Shown in pieces: positions 45,572-54,803 of a DNA stretch of 64,000 nt. Position numbers and translations under genes: made by a program. Source of the DNA: an uncultured Bradyrhizobium sp. (GTDB lineage: Bacteria; Pseudomonadota; Alphaproteobacteria; Rhizobiales; Xanthobacteraceae); assembly GCF_947648125.1 (NCBI RefSeq), contig NZ_CANSMR010000018.1, positions 62,001 through 126,000 on the forward strand. Direction: 5' to 3'. Numbering within the stretch: the stretch's first letter is position 1; the number at the start of each line of letters is the position of its first letter. Under the pieces are notes generated by a model, which saw nothing but the letters and a program-made list of their open reading frames with translations, had not been told where the DNA came from and did no database searches.

Positions 45572-46447
45572 TTAGGCGACGCTGGCGAACAGCGCCGGAT
45601 CGAAGCGGCCCTCATATTCGAAATCGGCGGTGCCGGTCATCAGCACGTGATCGTCGCGCTCGCGCCACTCGATGCCGAGCTTGCCGCCGGGCAGCGTGAT
45701 CTCGACAATTCGGTTAGCGCGCTTCAGCCGCGCCGCCGCAACCGCGGTCGCGCAGGCCGCCGAGCCGCAGGCCCTGGTGAGGCCGGCGCCGCGCTCCCAG
45801 GTGCGGATCGTGATGTGGTCGCGATCGACGATATGGGCGAGCGTGATGTTGGCGCGCTCCGGAAAGATCGGATGGTTTTCCAGCAGCGGCCCGAAACGTT
45901 CGAGGTCGTAGGCATTGACGTCGTCGACCCAGAACACCGCGTGCGGATTGCCCATCGAGACCACCGAAGGCGAATGCAGCACCGGATTGTCGATCGGCCC
46001 GACCTGCAGCTCGATGTAGCGGGTGTCGCGAAATTCCTCAGCCAGCGGAATGTCCTGCCAGCCAAACTTCGGCGCGCCCATGTCGACGGTGTAGAGATCG
46101 GGCGCCGGCCCCTGCCAGCAATTGAGCAGGCCGGCGCGGGTCTGGAACGTCGCCGCGGTCTGGCCGGTCTTCTCGAAGATCCGCCGCACCACGCAGCGCA
46201 TGCCGTTGCCGCAGGCACCGGCCTCCGAGCCGTCATTGTTGTAGATCGAGATGAACGCTTCCGTGCCGTCGAGCCGCGGCGGCTGCAGCACCATCAGCTG
46301 GTCATAGGGCACGCCGCCGGCCGGCGACGCCACGGCGCGCGCCTCATCAGCCGAAACCTGCGCTTTGGAATCGCGCAGGTCCACGACGACGATCTCGTTG
46401 CCGATGCCATTCATCTTGGCGAATGCGTGATTGGCGAGCGCGCTCAT
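45572..46447 (-). CDS. dapF: Diaminopimelate epimerase
   Basis: A 291-residue epimerase that makes meso-diaminopimelate for lysine and peptidoglycan. The two catalytic cysteines are in [13 protein letters not shown] and [15 protein letters not shown]. The N-terminal [17 protein letters not shown] is conserved. Length is standard. First gene of the dapF-mtaB operon. Confidence 0.97.
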   Translation of the reverse strand: MSALANHAFAKMNGIGNEIVVVDLRDSKAQVSADEARAVASPAGGVPYDQLMVLQPPRLDGTEAFISIYNNDGSEAGACGNGMRCVVRRIFEKTGQTAATFQTRAGLLNCWQGPAPDLYTVDMGAPKFGWQDIPLAEEFRDTRYIELQVGPIDNPVLHSPSVVSMGNPHAVFWVDDVNAYDLERFGPLLENHPIFPERANITLAHIVDRDHITIRTWERGAGLTRACGSAACATAVAAARLKRANRIVEITLPGGKLGIEWRERDDHVLMTGTADFEYEGRFDPALFASVA

Positions 46448-46632
46448 CGATTTTCCTAAATTCTGCCCGGTTATATGGCGAGTGGTGGCCCCTTAGCCAG
46501 TCTGAATAGCCCTATGACACATCTGTCATGGGACGAATGCAGAACTCGCGTGTTAGGAATATCGCACCTCAGGGACCGCGCGCGCCGGGACAGATCGAGC
46601 GGCCGTTTGAGGAAGGGGATGGAGAATACCGA

Positions 46633-47355
46633 ATGAACCGTATCAACACGCTCCGCGCGGCCCTGGTCGCGCTGCTCCCTTTGGCCGCGATCGCCCTGAC
46701 AAGCCCGGCGCCTGCCCAGTCGCCGGCTGCCTCGCCCGCTCCGGCGGCAAGCCCGAGCCCAACGCCCGCGCCTGCGCCTGCGCCTGCGCCATCGGCAACG
46801 CCGGTGCCCCCGCCGGCCGAGACCAAGTCGCCGGCCGACGGCCCCGCCGCATCACAGTCCCCGACGCCGCCGCCGGCCGCCCCGGTGCAGACCGCCGACC
46901 CGTTCGGCGAGCCGTTCACGCTGGAACCGAAGAAGGTCGTGATGCTGAAGGGCACGGCCAACTGGGATTCGGCCTTCGACGCGCTGATCGAGGCGTTCAA
47001 GCAGCTCACCGCGCTGCTCGACAAGGACGGCGTCAAGGCAGCGGGCAATCCGATGATCGTCTACACCTCGACCGACGACACCGGCTTCACCTTCATCGCC
47101 GAAATCCCGGTCGACCAGGACGTCAAGAACCTCGGCAAGAACATGAGCATGGGCAATTCGCCCGATGGCAAGGCGCTGAAATTCGTCCATCGCGGTTCCT
47201 ACGACAACATGGACAACACCTATGAGGCGATCACCAATCACCTCGACGACAAGAAGCTCGAAGCCAAGGACACCTTTATCGAGGAATACATCACCGATCC
47301 GCTGAAGACCGCCGAAGACAAGCTTGTGATCAACGTCTACGTACCCCTGAAGTGA
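46633..47355 (+). CDS. Secreted protein with Pro/Ala-rich linker and GyrI-like domain
   Basis: A 240-residue exported protein. Signal peptide to about residue 29 (APAQ), then a low-complexity P/A/S/T linker of about 60 residues, then a globular domain with WDSAFDALIEAFKQLTALLD, GNPMIVYTSTDDTGFTFIAE, FVHRGSYDNMDNTYEAI, which resembles the GyrI-like / effector-binding SRPBCC-type fold. An exported GyrI-like domain is unusual and its ligand is unknown. ATG 46633 has GGAG upstream. The next gene starts at or just after its stop. Confidence 0.75.
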   Translation: MNRINTLRAALVALLPLAAIALTSPAPAQSPAASPAPAASPSPTPAPAPAPAPSATPVPPPAETKSPADGPAASQSPTPPPAAPVQTADPFGEPFTLEPKKVVMLKGTANWDSAFDALIEAFKQLTALLDKDGVKAAGNPMIVYTSTDDTGFTFIAEIPVDQDVKNLGKNMSMGNSPDGKALKFVHRGSYDNMDNTYEAITNHLDDKKLEAKDTFIEEYITDPLKTAEDKLVINVYVPLK

Positions 47356-47360
47356 GCCAG

Positions 47361-48089
47361 ATGACCTATCGCCTCCCCCTCGGCCTCCCCTTAGCTGCCT
47401 CCCTCATCGCGACCACGCTGCTGGCTGCGCCCGCACTCGCCGACAGCGACTTTCCGCCGGCGATCTCGGTCACCGGCGAGGCGACCGTGTCGGCGGCGCC
47501 CGACCAGGCGCAGCTCGACGCCGGCGTCACTACCGACGGCAAGACCGCACGCGAGGCCACCGAAGCCAACAACGTGACGATGGGCAAGGTGCTGGCCGCG
47601 CTGAAGGGCGCCGGCATCGCGGAGAAGGACTATCAGACCTCGCGGCTGTCGCTGCAGCCGCAATTCGCCAACCGCCCGCCGTCGTCGCCGAACGCCCCGC
47701 CCAGCATCGTCGGTTACCACGCGAGCAATCGCGTCGCGATCAAGCTGCACGATGTGAGCAAGGTCGCTGGCGTCATCGACGTGCTGGTGGGCGCCGGCGC
47801 CAACGATATCGGCGGGCTCAATTTCTCGGTGTCGCAGGCCTCGAAGCTGCTCGACGACGCACGCGAGCGGGCGATCGCCGACGCCCGCCGCAAGGCGGAG
47901 ATCTACGCCAAGGCCGCCGGCGTCACGCTCGGCGCGCCCGTGAACATCGCGGAAGTCGGCTCGGCGCCGGTGCCGATGTTCCGCGCCAAGATGGCGACGG
48001 CAGGATTCGCCGCCCCCACGCCGGTCGCGCAGGGCGAGGAAACGCTCACGGTGAATGTGACCGTTTCCTGGGCGATCAAGGAGAAGTAA
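47361..48089 (+). CDS. SIMPL (DUF541) domain exported protein
   Basis: About 242 residues: signal peptide ending APALA, then a SIMPL domain: ISVTGEATVSAAPDQAQLDAG, KDYQTSRLSLQPQF, SQASKLLDDARERAIADARRKAEIYAKA (continuous helix; key residues R, A, A, A, A). The family (E. coli YggE) is periplasmic and connected with oxidative stress. ATG 47361 is used; a GTG at 47352 overlaps the previous stop (GTGA) and is equally possible. Co-transcribed with the GyrI-like gene. Confidence 0.85.
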   Translation: MTYRLPLGLPLAASLIATTLLAAPALADSDFPPAISVTGEATVSAAPDQAQLDAGVTTDGKTAREATEANNVTMGKVLAALKGAGIAEKDYQTSRLSLQPQFANRPPSSPNAPPSIVGYHASNRVAIKLHDVSKVAGVIDVLVGAGANDIGGLNFSVSQASKLLDDARERAIADARRKAEIYAKAAGVTLGAPVNIAEVGSAPVPMFRAKMATAGFAAPTPVAQGEETLTVNVTVSWAIKEK

Positions 48090-48107
48090 TTCAAGGCATC
48101 CAATTAA

Positions 48108-48230
48108 CGTCGTCCCGGCGAAGGCCGGGACCCATTACCACTGAGTTTAGTTGTGAACGGAATCGTGGCCCCAGCGTCGCCCAGCAATCAATAGTTGGGG
48201 TAATGGGTCCCGGCCTTCGCCGGGACGACG
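48108..48230. repeat. MITE-like element with perfect 32-bp inverted ends
   Basis: Bases 48108-48139 and 48199-48230 are exact inverted copies. Each begins CGTCGTCCCGGCGAAGG and continues CCGGGACCCATTACC. The centre is 59 bp. The element fills the gap between two convergent genes and ends one base before the MBL gene stop, so it probably serves as a terminator for both. Confidence 0.9.
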
Positions 48231-48231
48231 A

Positions 48232-49311
48232 TCAAATCTCGAATACCTGCCCGGGCTTCAACGCCACAAACCTCTCGCGCGGCACCTTGGCCGCGTCGAG
48301 CGCCTCAGTGAGTGCGATCGCCGGCGCATCGATCGCCTCGTCGGTCAATTGGAACGTGCCGTGGTGATGCGCCAGCGCCTGGGCGGCGCCGCAATCGGCC
48401 AGCGCCTGCACCGCATCCTCGGGGTTCATGTGCTGGTCTTGCATGAACCAGCGCGGCTCGTAGGCGCCGATCGGCAGGATCGCGAGCCGGAGCGGACCAT
48501 GCGCCTCGGCAACCCGGCGGAAATACCGGCCGTCGCCGTAGCCGGAATCGCAGACGATGTAGAGCTTGCCGGCCGGCGTCTCCAGCACGAAGCTCGCCCA
48601 CAGCGCCTTGTTGCGGTCGAACAGGCCGCGCGCGGACCAGTGTCGCGTCGGCACCAGCGTCACGGCAAGGCCGCCACCGAGCTCGACACGCTGATGCCAG
48701 TCGAACGCCTCGGCCTTGATCGCGGCATCGGAGGCGCGCATCGTGACGTCGTTGCCGAGCGGCGTGATCACGCGCGGCGCAAACGCTGTCGTCAGCTTCG
48801 ACAGCGTCGCAACGTCGAGATGATCGTAATGGCCGTGCGACACCAGCACGACGTCGATCCTGGGCAGCTTCTCGAAAGCTATGCCGGGATCGTTGTGCCG
48901 CTTCGGCCCTGCCAAGCTGAACGGCGAGGCCCGCATCGACCAGACCGGATCGACCAGGATGTTGAGCCCGCTGGTTTGGACCAGCCAGCTGGCGTGGCCG
49001 ACGAAGCAAAGCCGCACCTTGTCGCCGTCGATCCGGGCCGGCGGCGTATCGGCATAGGGGCTCGGCGCCCATTCCGGCCAGACCGCGCGCTGCCGGCCGC
49101 CGCCGAACTGCCAGCGCAGCACCTCGCCGAGCGATTTCGGCGGCGCGCCGTCCGGATCGAAGAAGTGCAGGCCGTCGAAATGATCGGAGACGGGGCCGTC
49201 ATAGGTTTTCATCAGGGACATCCAGATCGAGGGCACGCCGACTGCCGCGGCGGCTCCGGTCAGGCTAGCGAGAACGCGGCGGCGGGTGATGAGCGGCAAG
49301 CGGGTTCCCAA
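48232..49311 (-). CDS. MBL-fold metallo-hydrolase, NAPE-PLD-like, with Tat-like leader
   Basis: A 359-residue protein. The N-terminus MGTRLPLITRRRVLASLTGA resembles a twin-arginine leader or membrane anchor. The metallo-beta-lactamase signature HGHYDHLD (in VVLVSHGHYDHLDVATL) and later histidines (TRHWSARGLFDRN, CDSGYGDGRYF, HHHGTF) match the RomA/NAPE-PLD group (UlaG-like). Substrate unknown; phospholipid-type substrates are known for relatives. Convergent with the SIMPL gene. Confidence 0.85.
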   Translation of the reverse strand: MGTRLPLITRRRVLASLTGAAAAVGVPSIWMSLMKTYDGPVSDHFDGLHFFDPDGAPPKSLGEVLRWQFGGGRQRAVWPEWAPSPYADTPPARIDGDKVRLCFVGHASWLVQTSGLNILVDPVWSMRASPFSLAGPKRHNDPGIAFEKLPRIDVVLVSHGHYDHLDVATLSKLTTAFAPRVITPLGNDVTMRASDAAIKAEAFDWHQRVELGGGLAVTLVPTRHWSARGLFDRNKALWASFVLETPAGKLYIVCDSGYGDGRYFRRVAEAHGPLRLAILPIGAYEPRWFMQDQHMNPEDAVQALADCGAAQALAHHHGTFQLTDEAIDAPAIALTEALDAAKVPRERFVALKPGQVFEI

Positions 49312-49428
49312 ACAGGAGGCAGGCTCCGCTTATATGGGTGACGATGCCGAATTCGGAACCAGCAAGGAAAACTGAAGCAATTTCAATGCATTATGGTCTA
49401 AGCTGGGCGAATTGCGGCGAAACTTTCC

Positions 49429-49457
49429 TTGACTTTGCCGCCCCGGCAGCGTTTAAC
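49429..49457 (+). promoter_or_regulatory. Candidate promoter of the ffh operon
   Basis: TTGACT (49429-49434) and TTTAAC (49452-49457) are separated by 17 bases, a standard sigma-70-like spacing with matches 5/6 and 4/6. It would give a leader of about 285 bases that includes the palindrome GCGCCC-TC-GGGCGC and the repeat at 49602-49706. Confidence 0.4.
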
Positions 49458-49601
49458 GCCGCGACTTTCTCGGAAAGATCCGTCTTTTCGACCCGCCGAC
49501 TGGTCCTGGAGGCCAGAGGCCAACGCCCGACAGCGCGATGCGCCCTCGGGCGCGAAAGTGTTTGGACCATCTTCTTGGCAGGGTGCCGAGGCAAACTATC
49601 T

Positions 49602-49706
49602 GGTCATCACCCGCGAAGCAGGTGATCCGGTATCCCAGAGGCAGCTCGGATTGAACCGGGACGCCGCAGCGTACTGGATGCCCCGCTTTGGCGGAGTATG
49701 ACGAGA
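49602..49706. repeat. GGTCATCACCCGC-type repeat in the ffh leader
   Basis: GTCATCACCCGCGAAGCAGG and GTGATCCGG open the element and TACTGGATGCCCCGC / GCGGAGTATGACGAGAGG close it. It belongs to the same family as the repeats at 11958 and 43765. The rest of the gap 49312-49749 holds the candidate promoter and no gene. Confidence 0.7.
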
Positions 49707-49749
49707 GGCGAGTGAAGCGCGCTCACGGGCGCAACGAAGGACAACGGCA

Positions 49750-51297
49750 TTGTTCGACAATCTGTCGGAACGGCTTGGTGGCATTCTCGATCGTCTGACG
49801 GGGCGCGGTGCGCTGACCGAAAAGGACGTCGATGCCGCGATGCGCGAGGTGCGCCGCGCGCTGCTCGAAGCCGACGTCGCGCTCGAGGTCGTCCGCAGTT
49901 TCATCGACCGGGTCCGCGAGCAGGCGATCGGCGCCACCGTCGTCAAGTCGGTGACGCCGGGCCAGATGGTGGTGAAGATCGTCCATGACGAGCTCGTCGC
50001 CACGCTCGGCTCCGACGGCCAGACCATCGACATCAACTCCGTGCCGCCAGTGCCGATCATGATGGTCGGCCTGCAAGGTTCCGGCAAGACCACCACCACC
50101 GCCAAGCTCGCGCGCCGGATGGTCCAGCGCGACAAGCGCAAGGTGCTGATGGCCTCGCTCGACGTCTACCGCCCGGCGGCGATGGAGCAGCTCGCGGTGC
50201 TCGGCCGCGACCTCGACATTCCGACCTTGCCGATCGTCGCCGGCCAGATGCCGCCGCAGATCGCCCGGCGCGCGTTGGAGGCCGGCAAGCTCGGCGGCTA
50301 CGACGTCGTGCTGCTCGACACGGCCGGCCGCACCACGCTCGACGAAGACATGATGAAGGAGGCGGCCGAGATCAAGGCCGCCGCCAATCCGCATGAAGTG
50401 CTGCTGGTCGCGGACTCTCTCACCGGCCAGGACGCGGTCAACCTCGCACGCGCGTTCGACGAACGCGTCGGCCTCACCGGCATCGTGCTGACGCGCGTCG
50501 ACGGCGACGGTCGTGGCGGCGCCGCGCTGTCGATGCGCGCGGTCACCGGCAAGCCGATCAAGCTGCTCGGCACCGGCGAAAAGACCGACGCGCTGGAAGA
50601 CTTCCATCCGAACCGCATCGCCGGCCGCATCCTCGGCATGGGCGACGTCGTCTCGCTGGTCGAGAAGGCCGCGGCGAACATCGACGCCGAGAAGGCTGCG
50701 CGCACCGCCGAGCGCATGCGCAAGGGTCAGTTCGACCTCAACGACATGCGCGAACAACTGCAGCAGATGGCGAATATGGGCGGCATCGGCGGCCTGATGG
50801 GCATGATGCCCGGCATCGCCAAGATGAAGAACCAGATCGCGGCGGCCGGCATCGACGACAAGATCATCAAGCGCCAGGTCGCGGTGATCGATTCGATGAC
50901 GCGGCAGGAGCGCAAGAATCCGGACATCCTGAAGGCGAGTCGCAAGAAGCGCATCGCGGCCGGCGCCGGCCAGAGCGTCGAGCAGGTCAACAAGCTGCTG
51001 AAGATGCACCGGAACATGGCCGACATGATGAAGGCCATGGGAAGCGGCAAGCGCGGCCCGCTCGCCGGCATCGCGCAGGCGATGGGCTTTGGCGGCGGCA
51101 TGAAGCCGCCTTCGCCCGAGGAGATGAAGGCGCTCGCCGAGAAGATGCAGGGTGGCGCCGGCGGCGGTCTGCCCAATCTGCCGAAGGATTTGCCGGCCGG
51201 GCTGCGCGGCGGCCTGCCGAATGTACCGGGCCTGACCGGCCTTTCCGGCAAGCCGATGCTGCCGGGCCTCGGCGGTTTCCCGGGCAAGAAGAAATGA
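49750..51297 (+). CDS. ffh: Signal recognition particle protein Ffh
   Basis: A 515-residue SRP54 GTPase. NG domain with G1 VGLQGSGKTTTTAKLARRM, G3 VVLLDTAGRTTLDEDMM, G4 TRVDGDGRGGAALS. The methionine-rich M domain (from about 330, LMGMMPGIAKMKNQI) binds 4.5S RNA and signal peptides. The C-terminal 60 residues form a Gly/Pro/Met/Leu-rich tail. TTG 49750 with GAAGGA upstream starts MFDNLSERLGGILDRL, which is the family N-terminus. First of ffh-rpsP-rimM. Confidence 0.97.
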   Translation: MFDNLSERLGGILDRLTGRGALTEKDVDAAMREVRRALLEADVALEVVRSFIDRVREQAIGATVVKSVTPGQMVVKIVHDELVATLGSDGQTIDINSVPPVPIMMVGLQGSGKTTTTAKLARRMVQRDKRKVLMASLDVYRPAAMEQLAVLGRDLDIPTLPIVAGQMPPQIARRALEAGKLGGYDVVLLDTAGRTTLDEDMMKEAAEIKAAANPHEVLLVADSLTGQDAVNLARAFDERVGLTGIVLTRVDGDGRGGAALSMRAVTGKPIKLLGTGEKTDALEDFHPNRIAGRILGMGDVVSLVEKAAANIDAEKAARTAERMRKGQFDLNDMREQLQQMANMGGIGGLMGMMPGIAKMKNQIAAAGIDDKIIKRQVAVIDSMTRQERKNPDILKASRKKRIAAGAGQSVEQVNKLLKMHRNMADMMKAMGSGKRGPLAGIAQAMGFGGGMKPPSPEEMKALAEKMQGGAGGGLPNLPKDLPAGLRGGLPNVPGLTGLSGKPMLPGLGGFPGKKK

Positions 51298-51382
51298 GGA
51301 ATTCGTCGCGATGGCTCACATGCAGCCGGCGCGACGCGGAATGCCAATCAATCGAACACATCGACCTTTGAAGGAGAACTAA

Positions 51383-51715
51383 ATGTCCGTTGTTATCCGC
51401 CTCGCTCGCGCAGGCACCAAGAAGCGTCCGGTCTATCACGTCGTCGTCGCCGACTCGCGCTTCCCGCGCGATGGCCGCTTCATCGAGCGTCTCGGCCATT
51501 TCAACCCGCTGCTGCCGAAGGACAACGAAGCCCGCCTGAAGCTCGACATGGACAAGGTGAAGGCCTGGCTCGCCAAGGGCGCGCAGCCGTCGGATCGCGT
51601 CACCCGCTTCCTCGACGCCGCCGGCGTCGTCAAGCGCGCCGCGCGCAACAACCCGGAAAAGGCCGTGCCGCGCAAGGAGCGCAAGGCGCAGGCCGAAGCC
51701 GCCGCCAAGGCTTAA
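51383..51715 (+). CDS. rpsP: 30S ribosomal protein S16
   Basis: A 110-residue S16: [39 protein letters not shown], with an Ala/Lys-rich C-terminal extension. GAAGGAG precedes the ATG. Located between ffh and rimM as in most bacteria. Confidence 0.98.
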   Translation: MSVVIRLARAGTKKRPVYHVVVADSRFPRDGRFIERLGHFNPLLPKDNEARLKLDMDKVKAWLAKGAQPSDRVTRFLDAAGVVKRAARNNPEKAVPRKERKAQAEAAAKA

Positions 51716-51732
51716 GCTGAACGGCGACCACG

Positions 51733-52254
51733 GTGACTGCACCGGTCTGTGTCGCCCGTATCGGCGCTGCGCATGGCGTGCGCGGCGCCGTCCGGCTGTG
51801 GACCTTCACCGAAGATCCGCTGGCCGTGAAGGACTATGGCCCGCTGATGACCAAGGACGGCACGCGCCAGTTCGAGGTCACGCATGCGCGCGAGGCCAAA
51901 GATCATCTGGTGGTGACGCTGAAGGGCGTCGCCAGCCGCGATGACGCCGAACGGCTCAACGGTCTCGAGCTCTACGTTCCGCGCGACCGGTTGCCGGAAA
52001 CCGACGACAACGAATATTACCACACCGATTTGATCGGGCTCGCCGCGGTGACGACGACAGAGCAGCCGCTCGGCAAGGTGATCGCGATCCATAATTTCGG
52101 CGCCGGCGACATCATCGAGATCGCCCCGCCGCAAGGCGCGACGATGCTGCTGCCCTTCACCAATGCCGTGGTGCCGACAGTCGATCTCGCCGGCGGCCGC
52201 GTCGTGATCGACCTGCCGCAGGAAATCGACGGCGACGATCCGTCGGCAGCTTGA
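51733..52254 (+). CDS. rimM: Ribosome maturation factor RimM
   Basis: A 173-residue RimM, which assists assembly of the 30S head by binding S19. [20 protein letters not shown] and [13 protein letters not shown], with the PRC-barrel end [23 protein letters not shown] start 17 bases after rpsP. trmD, normally the next gene, is 5.5 kb away. It ends 10 bp from the convergent LysR gene. Confidence 0.96.
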   Translation: MTAPVCVARIGAAHGVRGAVRLWTFTEDPLAVKDYGPLMTKDGTRQFEVTHAREAKDHLVVTLKGVASRDDAERLNGLELYVPRDRLPETDDNEYYHTDLIGLAAVTTTEQPLGKVIAIHNFGAGDIIEIAPPQGATMLLPFTNAVVPTVDLAGGRVVIDLPQEIDGDDPSAA

Positions 52255-52264
52255 ACCGAAAATA

Positions 52265-53176
52265 TCAACCCGTCGTCCGGCCCTGCTGCTCGAGCCAGTC
52301 GCAGAACACCGCGCTGTGCGGATCGTTGCTGCGGCCTGCGGGAAAATACGCGAAGTAGCTCCGCGCCGGCAGGCTAATAGCCGGAAAGGGCGTCACCAGA
52401 CGCCCGGCCGCAAGATCGTCCGAGATCAGCGCGGTCGGCCCCATCGCAACGCCGAGGCCATCGAGCGCAGCCTGGATGGTCAGATAGAAATGATCGAAGG
52501 TCAGCGCGGCCGCCGGCTCCAGCGCGGAATGCCCGGCCTCGGTCAACCAGTCGCGCCACAGCCGCGGCATCGACGTGACATGCAGCAGCGTATGCCTGGA
52601 GAGATCCGCGATCTCATGCAGCGGTAGTCGTTCGAGCAGCGACGGGCTGCACACCGGCAATCTCCGCTCCGACACCAGGAAGCGCGACGAGAAGCCATGA
52701 AACGTATCCGGACCGCCGCGGATCACGACGTCGAATGTGTCAGGCAGCGCATCCACCGGATCGTTCGACGTGCTCAAGCGCACCTCGATATCCGGGTGCT
52801 CGGCGCGAAACCGGCTCATCCGCGGCAGCAGCCAGCGCAGGCTGAAGGTCGCGAGCGCATTGACGCGCAACACCGCCACCGCGGCGTCGCCGCGCCGCTC
52901 GCGATGCTGCTGCACGGCGGCCGATATCCGGTCGAGCGCAGGCGCGAACTCCGCCAACAGCGCCGCGCCCGCCGGCGTCAGCACCACGCGCCGCACCGAT
53001 CGACGGAACAGCGCCGGCGCGCCCAGCCACTCCTCGAGCAGCCGGATCTGCTGACTGACGGCGCCATGGGTGACGCTGAGCTCGGCGGCGGCTTCCTTGA
53101 AGCTGCCGAGCCGCGCGGCGGCCTCGAAGGCGCGAACCGCATTGAGCGGCGGCAGGCTGCGGCGTGGGACGAACAT
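52265..53176 (-). CDS. LysR family transcriptional regulator (GcvA-like)
   Basis: A 303-residue LTTR. The N-terminal winged HTH is LPPLNAVRAFEAAARLGSFK and ELSVTHGAVSQQIRLLEEWL, which is the GcvA/AmpR subgroup pattern. A periplasmic-binding-like effector domain follows (about 93-295). It is divergent from an MFS exporter, so it probably controls that gene and itself. The ligand is unknown. Confidence 0.92.
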   Translation of the reverse strand: MFVPRRSLPPLNAVRAFEAAARLGSFKEAAAELSVTHGAVSQQIRLLEEWLGAPALFRRSVRRVVLTPAGAALLAEFAPALDRISAAVQQHRERRGDAAVAVLRVNALATFSLRWLLPRMSRFRAEHPDIEVRLSTSNDPVDALPDTFDVVIRGGPDTFHGFSSRFLVSERRLPVCSPSLLERLPLHEIADLSRHTLLHVTSMPRLWRDWLTEAGHSALEPAAALTFDHFYLTIQAALDGLGVAMGPTALISDDLAAGRLVTPFPAISLPARSYFAYFPAGRSNDPHSAVFCDWLEQQGRTTG

Positions 53177-53347
53177 GATCCCTCAATACCAGATTTTCTA
53201 ACGCATGATCTGATTATTACTGATTTGTGACAACGGCTGTTCGGGCGCATATTGCGTAGCAAGCTACTCATGTATCTCTCCTTTTCGAAGATTCCCTCCG
53301 ATGCGCAGCTGCCGTATCTTTAGTTTTTCTTGCTTTGGGTGGCGGCG
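53177..53347. promoter_or_regulatory. Divergent control region, LysR / MFS
   Basis: A 171-bp gap with lower GC than its flanks. GTAGC-AA-GCTAC (53256-53267) within ATTGCGTAGCAAGCTACTCA is a T-N11-A-like inverted repeat of the type LysR regulators bind. No fixed -10/-35 assignment was possible. Confidence 0.4.
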
Positions 53348-54547
53348 ATGAGCGTGTCCATGGAAGCCGGCACATCCCGTCCCGGCCAGACCCAGGCGAC
53401 GCGCACACTCACGGTGACCGGGCTCAACCACGCCCTCCATGACGGCTACACCGACCTGATCTACGTGCTGCTGCCGGTCTGGCAGGCGGAGTTCGCACTG
53501 AGCTACGGGCTGCTGGCGCTGCTGCGCGGGCTCTATGCCGGCGCCATGGCCGGGCTGCAGATTCCGGTCGGACGCATCGCAGAGCGGATCGACGGCAAGA
53601 TCATCCTGATCGCAGGCACGGCACTGTCGGCGCTCGGCTACGTGTTCGCCGGATTCTCCGGCGGCGTCATTGGGCTTGGCCTGGCGCTCGCGCTCTCCGG
53701 CGCGGGCTCGAGCACGCAGCATCCGATCGCATCATCAGCGGTGTCTCGCGCCTATGGCACGGCCGCGCGCGGTCCGCTCGGCATCTACAATTTCTCAGGC
53801 GATCTCGGCAAGGCGGCGATCCCGGCGCTGACCTCGATCCTGCTTGTGATCATGTCGTGGCGGCACACGCTGCTCGTGCTCGCGTTTGCAGGCCTGCTCG
53901 TCGCGATCTGCATCGCACTCTGGATGCCGTCGGTCGGCAAGCGTGCCGAGCACAAGATGGCCGCCGCGTCGCGCCGCGCAAGCTCAGACGGCGGCTTTCA
54001 CTGGCTGCTCGCGATCGGAATTCTCGACACCGCGGTCAGGATGGGTTTTCTCACCTTCCTGCCGTTCCTGTTGCGCGATAAGGGCGCCTCGCTGCCGACC
54101 AACGGCCTCGCACTGGCGCTGGTCTTCATCGGCGGCGCTGCGGGAAAATTCACCTGCGGCTGGCTCGGCGAGCGCGTCGGCACGTTGCGCACCGTGCTCA
54201 TCACCGAAGGCGGCACGGCAGTGCTGATCCTTGCGGTGCTGGTATTGCCGCTGGCGCCCACCATCATGCTGCTGCCGCTGCTCGGCGTGATGCTCAACGG
54301 CACGTCCTCGGTGCTCTATGGCACGGTGCCCGAGCTCACGCCGCCGCATCAGACCGAGCGCGCCTTCGCGCTGTTCTATACCGGGACCATCGGATCGGGC
54401 GCGATCGCGCCGGTGCTCTATGGTCTGCTTGGCGACGCGCTCGGTCCGACGCTCGCCACCACGGCGACCGCGCTCACGGCACTGGCGATTTGCCTGCTTG
54501 CCGTCGCGCTGGCGCGTCATCTTGCCGACGATCCAACGACGGCGTGA
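53348..54547 (+). CDS. MFS transporter, fosmidomycin-resistance-like
   Basis: A 399-residue major facilitator protein with 12 predicted helices. GLNHALHDGYTDLIYVLLPV near the N-terminus resembles Fsr-type drug exporters, and the loop GRIAERIDGKIIL is the MFS motif A region; a second one is GWLGERVGTLRTVL. Substrate unknown. ATG 53348 is chosen over TTG 53330. Divergent from a LysR regulator. Confidence 0.88.
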   Translation: MSVSMEAGTSRPGQTQATRTLTVTGLNHALHDGYTDLIYVLLPVWQAEFALSYGLLALLRGLYAGAMAGLQIPVGRIAERIDGKIILIAGTALSALGYVFAGFSGGVIGLGLALALSGAGSSTQHPIASSAVSRAYGTAARGPLGIYNFSGDLGKAAIPALTSILLVIMSWRHTLLVLAFAGLLVAICIALWMPSVGKRAEHKMAAASRRASSDGGFHWLLAIGILDTAVRMGFLTFLPFLLRDKGASLPTNGLALALVFIGGAAGKFTCGWLGERVGTLRTVLITEGGTAVLILAVLVLPLAPTIMLLPLLGVMLNGTSSVLYGTVPELTPPHQTERAFALFYTGTIGSGAIAPVLYGLLGDALGPTLATTATALTALAICLLAVALARHLADDPTTA

Positions 54548-54566
54548 CGTAAAACGAACCTAGCTC

Positions 54567-54654
54567 GTAGCCCGGATGAAGCGCAGCGCAATCCGGGGCC
54601 GCTCTCACCGCGGATAGCCCGTTCCCGGATTACGCTGCGCTTCATCCGGGCTAC
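54567..54654. repeat. GTAGCCCGGATGAAGCGCAG inverted repeat element
   Basis: Ends of 31 bp (54567-54597 and 54624-54654) are inverted copies with one mismatch. Same family as 31289-31410 and 54804-54900. Confidence 0.88.
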
Positions 54655-54659
54655 AGGTC

Positions 54660-54803
54660 CTCACTTCTCCTTCCCCCTGAAAGGGGGAAAGTCGGGATGG
54701 GGGAGCAGCCGCGGGCGACGCTGCAAGCGGAGAGAGCAGATCCCCACCCACTTTGCTCTTGCGAGCAAAGCAACCTCCCCTTTTCAAGGGGAGGTTGGAG
54801 CGA
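54660..54803. repeat. CCTCCCC-type palindromic element
   Basis: Contains CCCCC-TGAAA-GGGGG, TTTGCTC-TTGC-GAGCAAA and ACCTCCCC-TTTTCAA-GGGGAGGT hairpins. It resembles the inverted repeat inside the ccmA-ccmB insertion (CCCTCCCCC...GGGGGAGGG). It is flanked by two copies of the GTAGCCCGGATG family. Confidence 0.7.
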
